This document shows, one piece after another, positions 34,888 through 39,442 of a stretch of 39,442 bases of DNA. The translations under genes and the position numbers were made by a program. The notes below the pieces were generated by a model. It did no database searches. It had not been told where the DNA came from and worked only from the letters and a program-made list of their open reading frames with translations. Numbering within the stretch: the stretch's first letter is position 1; each line of letters starts with the position of its first letter. The stretch comes from Opitutaceae bacterium (GTDB taxonomy: Bacteria > Verrucomicrobiota > Verrucomicrobiia > Opitutales > Opitutaceae), in contig JADJZJ010000024.1 of assembly GCA_016715765.1 (NCBI GenBank), positions 1 to 39,442 on the forward strand, in the 5' to 3' direction.

Positions 34888-37020
34888 ATGCACGTCTTCC
34901 ACCTCTCCCCCAAGGGCAATGACAACTGGTCGGGCCGCCTCGTGCGCCCGGCCTCCAACCGCCGCGACGGCCCGTGGGCCACGCTCGCCGGGGCCCGTGA
35001 CAACCTGCGCGCCCTGCGGGCCGCGGGAAAGCTCACCGAATCCGTCACCGTCCAGATCCAGGGCGGACTCTACGAGCAGAAGGAAACCGTGCAGTTCACT
35101 CCCGCCGACTCGCATACCCGCTACGCCGCCGCCCCGGGCGCCGCGCCCGTCTTCGACGGCGGCGAGCGCCTCACCGGCTGGAAGGTTGGCGAACGCAACG
35201 GCCGCACCGAGTGGACCCTTGACCTGCCCGACGTCCCCGCCGGCAAGCGCCACTTCCGCTCCCTGTTCGTCAACGGCCGCCGCGCCCCGCGCGCCCGTTT
35301 CCCCAAGTTCACGCCCGACGCGAAGGGCGGCAAAAACGTCCTGCGCGTCGGCGAGATGCTCGAACCCGAGAAGGTCGAGTTCTTCGCCGGCCGCGACACC
35401 TTCAAGCCCGTCCCCGGCGACGTCTCGCCCGACTGGGCCTCGCTGCCTGACGCCGAGTTCGTCGTGCTGCACTACTGGATCGAGGAGCGCCTGCCCAAGC
35501 CCGCCCTCAATCCGCGCACCGGCTGGGTCAGCTTCGCCCGCCGCACCGCCTTCTGCCTGTACGAGGCCTACGAAAACGCCCATGGCCAGCGCGACCACGC
35601 CCGCTATTACATCGACAATCTTTTCGAAGCCCTCACCGAGCCCGGCGAGTGGTATCTCAACCGCGAGACCGGCCGGCTCTACTACCTGCCCAAGCCCGGC
35701 GAGACCCCGGCCAACACCGAGATCCGCGCCCCGCGCCTGCACACCTTTCTCCGGGCCAACGGTCGCATCTACAGCGAATCGGGCGACCGCATCGAGGTCC
35801 ATGGCACGAAGCATGTGCGCGGACTCGAGTTCGCCGGCCTCACCTTCCGCCACGCCGACTGGTATTCTCCGCTCGCCGAGCGGCACCTCCCCACCCACGA
35901 CACGATCGACCACAACGATCTGCCCATCGGCGGCAGTCCGCAGGCCGCCATCGCGGTGTCGGGCGCGCTGCTCTTCCGCGCCGCGCAGGACTGTCGCGTC
36001 ACCGACTGCACCATCGAGCGGGTCGGTCTCTACGGCCTGGAATTCGGCCAGGGCTGCCGCGACTGCGCGGCCGTCGGCAACCACCTGCACGACCTCGGCG
36101 CCGGCGGCATCCGGGCCGGCGGCGTGGACCTTGACGGCCTCGGCGCCCGCCGCACCGGCGGCCTGACGATCACCGACAACACGATCCACCACATCGGCCG
36201 GATCTTCCACCAGGGCATCGGCGTCCTCCTCACCAACGCCGCCGACTGCACCGTCGCGCACAACCATATTCACCACGCCTGCTACACCGGCATCTCCGTC
36301 GGCTGGAACTGGGGTTACCGCGACACGCTCACCTCGCACAACCGGATTGAGAACAATCTCATCCACGACATCGGCGCCGGCATCCTCAGCGACATGGGCG
36401 GCATCTACACCCTCGGCATCCAGCCCGGCACCGTGCTGCGCGGCAACCACCTGCACCACATCTGGTCGCAGGCCTACGGCGGCTGGGGCATCTACCTCGA
36501 CGAGGGCACCTCGCATCTGATCGTCGAGCACAACCTCGTCCACGACACCAAGGACGCACCGTTCAACATCCACTACGGCCGCGAGAATGTCGTCCGCCAC
36601 AACATCTTCGCCCGCGGCGTCCACGCCCTCGCCTCCGTCTACCGCGTCGAGCCCGGCCACTTCAGCGCCAATCTGTTCAACAACATCTTCACCGGCCCGA
36701 GCCAGGTGCTCTTCCGCGGCGGCTACCAGGGCGACATCCGCAACGCCGTCACCTCGAATACCAACTGCTTCTGGTCCCCCGGCGGCCAGCTCCCGCCGAG
36801 CAAGAACCCCGAGACGCACAAGAAGGAGGGCCACCCGCTCAAGCTCAGCTTCAAGCAATGGCAGGCCGCCGGCCACGACCGCTGCTCCCTCGTGGCCGAC
36901 CCCAAGCTCACCGAAGGCAGGAAGACCTGGCGCCTCGCCAAGAACTCCCCGGTGTTCAAACTCGGCTTCAAGCCGTGGGACTGGTCCCAGTGCGGCCCGC
37001 GCCCCAAGGCAAAACGGTGA
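34888..37020 (+). CDS. Right-handed beta-helix protein, glycoside hydrolase-like (copy 1)
   Basis: A 710-residue protein from ATG 34888. The N-terminal part (HLSPKGNDNWSG, ATLAGARDNLRALR, VTVQIQGGLYEQKETVQFTP, FDGGERLTGW) is the entry module common to large beta-helix carbohydrate-active proteins such as those of GH141. The core from about residue 300 has Asn/His-rich coils (ITDNTIHHIGRIFH, VAHNHIHHACYTGI, IENNLIHDIGAGIL, VEHNLVHDT). Acidic and His residues repeat within the coils (DMGGIYTLG, GWGIYLDEGTSH), which may form the active site. No signal peptide is seen. Likely role: hydrolysis or lysis of a complex polysaccharide; the exact family is unproven. It is closely paralogous to the next gene. 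Confidence 0.82.
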   Translation: MHVFHLSPKGNDNWSGRLVRPASNRRDGPWATLAGARDNLRALRAAGKLTESVTVQIQGGLYEQKETVQFTPADSHTRYAAAPGAAPVFDGGERLTGWKVGERNGRTEWTLDLPDVPAGKRHFRSLFVNGRRAPRARFPKFTPDAKGGKNVLRVGEMLEPEKVEFFAGRDTFKPVPGDVSPDWASLPDAEFVVLHYWIEERLPKPALNPRTGWVSFARRTAFCLYEAYENAHGQRDHARYYIDNLFEALTEPGEWYLNRETGRLYYLPKPGETPANTEIRAPRLHTFLRANGRIYSESGDRIEVHGTKHVRGLEFAGLTFRHADWYSPLAERHLPTHDTIDHNDLPIGGSPQAAIAVSGALLFRAAQDCRVTDCTIERVGLYGLEFGQGCRDCAAVGNHLHDLGAGGIRAGGVDLDGLGARRTGGLTITDNTIHHIGRIFHQGIGVLLTNAADCTVAHNHIHHACYTGISVGWNWGYRDTLTSHNRIENNLIHDIGAGILSDMGGIYTLGIQPGTVLRGNHLHHIWSQAYGGWGIYLDEGTSHLIVEHNLVHDTKDAPFNIHYGRENVVRHNIFARGVHALASVYRVEPGHFSANLFNNIFTGPSQVLFRGGYQGDIRNAVTSNTNCFWSPGGQLPPSKNPETHKKEGHPLKLSFKQWQAAGHDRCSLVADPKLTEGRKTWRLAKNSPVFKLGFKPWDWSQCGPRPKAKR

Positions 37021-37026
37021 TGCCGT

Positions 37027-37186
37027 TGTAGGGCGGGGATTCCGATCCCCGCCTGGGAGCGCGACCGCCCTCGGTCGCAATCGTGCGCAATCCCTGAGGC
37101 AGGAGAAAGAGAAAGATAAAGAGAACGAGAAAGATCGGATTTCAGCTCAGGCAACAAAAGGCGGGGATCGGAATCCCCGCCCTACA
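37027..37186. repeat. GTAGGGCGGGG element with covarying 27-bp arms
   Basis: Perfect 27-bp arms at 37027-37053 and 37160-37186. Compared with the element at 1689, the centre of each arm differs (ATTCCGAT for TCTCCGAA) and the other arm carries the matching change. The spacer has the hairpin GCGACCGCCCTCGGTCGC (37061-37078), also found at 17430, and a purine-rich stretch (GAAAGAGAAAGATAAAGAG). It separates the two beta-helix genes. Confidence 0.9.
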
Positions 37187-37278
37187 TCTGCCCCCTCGCG
37201 AATTCTTCCTACCTGTATTCTCGGCCATTTTCACTTCGCCTGCCCTCGCGTTCGGGGCTTCGCTGCCACTGCCTCCCC

Positions 37279-39405
37279 ATGAACGTCTACCATCTCTCGC
37301 CCCTGGGTAATGATCGCTGGACCGGCCGCCTCGCGGCCCCCGCCCGCAACCGTCGCGACGGTCCGTGGGCCACCCTCGCCGGCGCGCGCGACAACCTGCG
37401 CGCGCTCCGGGCCGCGGGCAAGGTCGTCGGCCCCGTCACCGTGCAGGTGCACGACGGCCGCTACGCGCTGACCGAGACCGTCGCCTTCACCCAGCACGAT
37501 TCGCACACGCACTACCTCGCGGCCCCCCGTGCCCGGCCCGTCTTTGACGGCGGCGAGCGCCTCACCGGCTGGAAGGTCGGCGAACGCAACGGCCGCACCG
37601 AGTGGACCCTCGATCTGCCCGAGGTCGCCGCCGACCGCTGGTATTTCCGCTCCCTCTTCGTCAACGGCCGCCGCGCCCCGCGTGCCCGCCTCCCGAAGTT
37701 CGCCCCCGAGGGCAAGGCGGTGCACAACTACCACCGGCTCGGCGAGATCAAACACCCCGACCGCACCGACCTCTTTGACGGCCACGACATGTTCAAGCCG
37801 AAACCCGGCGACGTGCAGGACTGGCCGTCGCTGCCGGATGCCGAGTTCGTGCTGTTGCACTACTGGGTCGAGGAGCGCATGCCCCGCCCGCAGTACGATC
37901 CGAAAACCGGCTGGCTGCGCTTCGCGCGACGCTCGGCCTTCAATCTCTACGAGGCCTCCTCCGCCGCCTACGGCAACCGCGACCTCTCCCGTTATTACAT
38001 CGACAACCTCTTCGAGGCGCTGACCGAACCCGGCGAATGGTACCTGAACCGCACCACCGGCCGGTTGTACTACCTGCCCCGCCCCGGCGAAACCCCGGCC
38101 AACACCGCGATCTACGCCCCGCGCGTCCTGACCTTCATCCGCGCCAGCGGCCAGTTCTTCAACGACACGATCGAGCCTTACGACGCCCACGCCACGCCGC
38201 ATGTCCGCAATCTGGAATTCACCGGCCTGAGCTTCCGGCACGGCGACTGGTATTCCCCGTTGGTATCGCCCCAGCAGTTCCATCCCCAGTACGGCCAGGA
38301 GCTTTCCCTCGCCGGCAACATGCAGGCCGCCCATTGCGTGCCCGGCACCCTCATCTTCCGCGCCGCGCGCGGCTGCGCGGTCCGCGACTGCACCTTCAGC
38401 CAGCTCGGCCTCTACGGCATCGAGTTTGACGAGGGCTGCCGCGACTGCGCCGCAGTCGGCAATGACCTGTCCGACCTGGGCGCCGGCGGCATCCGCGGCG
38501 GCGGCACCGACTTCGACGGCCACCTCGACGGCCGCACGGGCCACCTCACGATCACCGACAACACGATCAGCCACATCGGCCGCATCTTCCATCAGGGCGT
38601 GGGCGTGTTCCTGGGCCATGCGTTCAACTGCACGGTGGCCCACAACCACATCCACCACGCCTGCTACACCGGCATCTCCACCGGCTGGACCTGGGGGTTC
38701 CGCGAGACGCCCTCGCGCAACAACCGCATCGAGAGCAACCTGATTCACGACATCGGCGCCGGCGTGCTGAGTGACCTGGGCGGCATCTACACCCTCGGCG
38801 TGCAGCCCGGCACGCTCGTTCGCGGCAACCACCTGCACCACATCTGGTCGCACGACTACGGTGGCTGGGGCATCTACCTCGACGAGGGCACGGCGCACCT
38901 GGTCATCGAGCACAACCTCGTGCACGACACGAAGCACGCGCCGTTCAACATCCACTTCGCCCGCGAAAATGTCGTGCGTCACAACATCTTCGCCCGCGGC
39001 ACGCACGCGCTGACCTCCGTCTCGCGCGTCGAGCCCGGCCCGATGAGCGCGAACTACTTCAACAACATCGTCGTGGGTCCGAGCCTCCGGCTGTTCTGCG
39101 GCGGCTACAAGGGCAACATCGCTGCGGGTGCCCTCAGCTCCAACGGCAATTGCTTCTGGTCGCCCGGCGGCAAGCTCCCGCACAGCGCCAACCCGCGCTC
39201 CAAGACCCCGGGGGTGCCGACCCGCGTGACCTGGAAGGAATGGCGGCAGGCCGGCCATGACCAGCTTTCCATCATCGCCGACCCGAAGATCACCGAGGGT
39301 CGCAAGACCTGGCGCGTCGCGAAGAACTCGCCCGCGCTGAAACTCGGTTTCAAGCCCTGGGACTGGTCCAAGTGCGGCCCGCGACCGAAGGCAGAGCGGA
39401 GCTGA
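37279..39405 (+). CDS. Right-handed beta-helix protein, glycoside hydrolase-like (copy 2)
   Basis: A 708-residue paralogue of the preceding gene with the same order of modules and almost the same length. Long blocks are identical (GERLTGWKVGERNGRTEWTL, RRDGPWATLAGARDNLRALR, FNGRRAPRAR-type segment, YYIDNLFEALTEPGEWYLNR). It differs mainly near residues 325-350, where copy 1 has RHLPTHDTIDHNDLPIGGSP and this copy has QQFHPQYGQELSLAGNMQAA, a loop that may tune substrate choice. No signal peptide. ATG 37279 matches the start of copy 1. Same direction as copy 1 but separated by a large palindromic repeat, so co-transcription is uncertain. Confidence 0.82.
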   Translation: MNVYHLSPLGNDRWTGRLAAPARNRRDGPWATLAGARDNLRALRAAGKVVGPVTVQVHDGRYALTETVAFTQHDSHTHYLAAPRARPVFDGGERLTGWKVGERNGRTEWTLDLPEVAADRWYFRSLFVNGRRAPRARLPKFAPEGKAVHNYHRLGEIKHPDRTDLFDGHDMFKPKPGDVQDWPSLPDAEFVLLHYWVEERMPRPQYDPKTGWLRFARRSAFNLYEASSAAYGNRDLSRYYIDNLFEALTEPGEWYLNRTTGRLYYLPRPGETPANTAIYAPRVLTFIRASGQFFNDTIEPYDAHATPHVRNLEFTGLSFRHGDWYSPLVSPQQFHPQYGQELSLAGNMQAAHCVPGTLIFRAARGCAVRDCTFSQLGLYGIEFDEGCRDCAAVGNDLSDLGAGGIRGGGTDFDGHLDGRTGHLTITDNTISHIGRIFHQGVGVFLGHAFNCTVAHNHIHHACYTGISTGWTWGFRETPSRNNRIESNLIHDIGAGVLSDLGGIYTLGVQPGTLVRGNHLHHIWSHDYGGWGIYLDEGTAHLVIEHNLVHDTKHAPFNIHFARENVVRHNIFARGTHALTSVSRVEPGPMSANYFNNIVVGPSLRLFCGGYKGNIAAGALSSNGNCFWSPGGKLPHSANPRSKTPGVPTRVTWKEWRQAGHDQLSIIADPKITEGRKTWRVAKNSPALKLGFKPWDWSKCGPRPKAERS

Positions 39406-39408
39406 GTT

Positions 39409-39442
39409 TTAACCACGGAGTGCACGGATGCCACGGATGGAT
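39409..39442. repeat. Left arm of a CACGGAT-family element cut by window end
   Basis: TTTTAACCACGGAGTGCACG then GATGCCACGGATGGAT, with the 9-bp stepping of this family. It begins four bases after the stop of the second beta-helix gene and presumably continues beyond the window. Confidence 0.82.

Noticed and set aside
34609..37080. An 823-residue minus-strand ORF antisense to the first beta-helix gene, and a 675-residue one at 37231-39258.
   Set aside because: High GC opens long antisense frames. The translations are Gly/Ala/Val/Asp/Glu-rich with no recognisable motif, while the plus strand encodes clear protein families.

Overview
The window looks like chromosomal DNA of a member of the Verrucomicrobiota, most likely the Opitutaceae. 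This rests on very high GC, a PEP-CTERM protein, a DUF6515-like secreted protein, heparinase II/III and GH127 carbohydrate enzymes, and many intergenic palindromic repeats built on CACGGAT units. That placement is inference from gene content; no rRNA or tRNA gene is visible. The sequence seems to come from a draft or metagenomic assembly: it has an 81-nt pure G run and three otherwise intact genes each broken by one shift of reading frame.

Layout. 1-5.8 kb: sodium/solute symporter, convergent secreted heparinase II/III-like enzyme, isochorismatase-like hydrolase and a small membrane protein. 5.8-6.8 kb: poly-G tract and a frameshifted PEP-CTERM protein. 7.1-14.1 kb: two divergent groups of a type IV pilus / type II secretion-like locus. 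Leftward are an unusual pseudopilin with a TolA-like Ala-rich tail, a one-pass membrane protein and an M28 peptidase. Rightward are a REC-histidine kinase, a single-domain response regulator, a 66-residue protein and a PilB/GspE ATPase, with start/stop overlaps. 14.4-21 kb: frameshifted GH127 beta-L-arabinofuranosidase, DTW-domain tRNA modification enzyme, small lipoprotein, exported Dcp-type M3 peptidase. 21-29.3 kb: secreted DUF6515-like and hypothetical proteins, fatty acid hydroxylase-like membrane protein, SLC13 transporter, frameshifted peptidase T, beta-propeller protein, DUF502 protein. 29.4-39.4 kb: second heparinase II/III protein, thioredoxin-like protein, small secreted protein, TrpF paralogue, EamA transporter and two tandem paralogous beta-helix proteins.

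How it fits together. The symporter, two heparinase-like enzymes, GH127 enzyme and two beta-helix proteins suggest use of plant or algal polysaccharides. The peptidases M28, M3 and PepT suggest peptide scavenging. The pilus-type locus is the best candidate for an undescribed system, because a two-component module, a pilus ATPase and a non-canonical pseudopilin sit back to back.

The most striking non-coding feature is a set of at least four interspersed palindromic repeat families. They lie in most long gaps, nest inside one another, and in places supply the last codons and stop codons of flanking genes.
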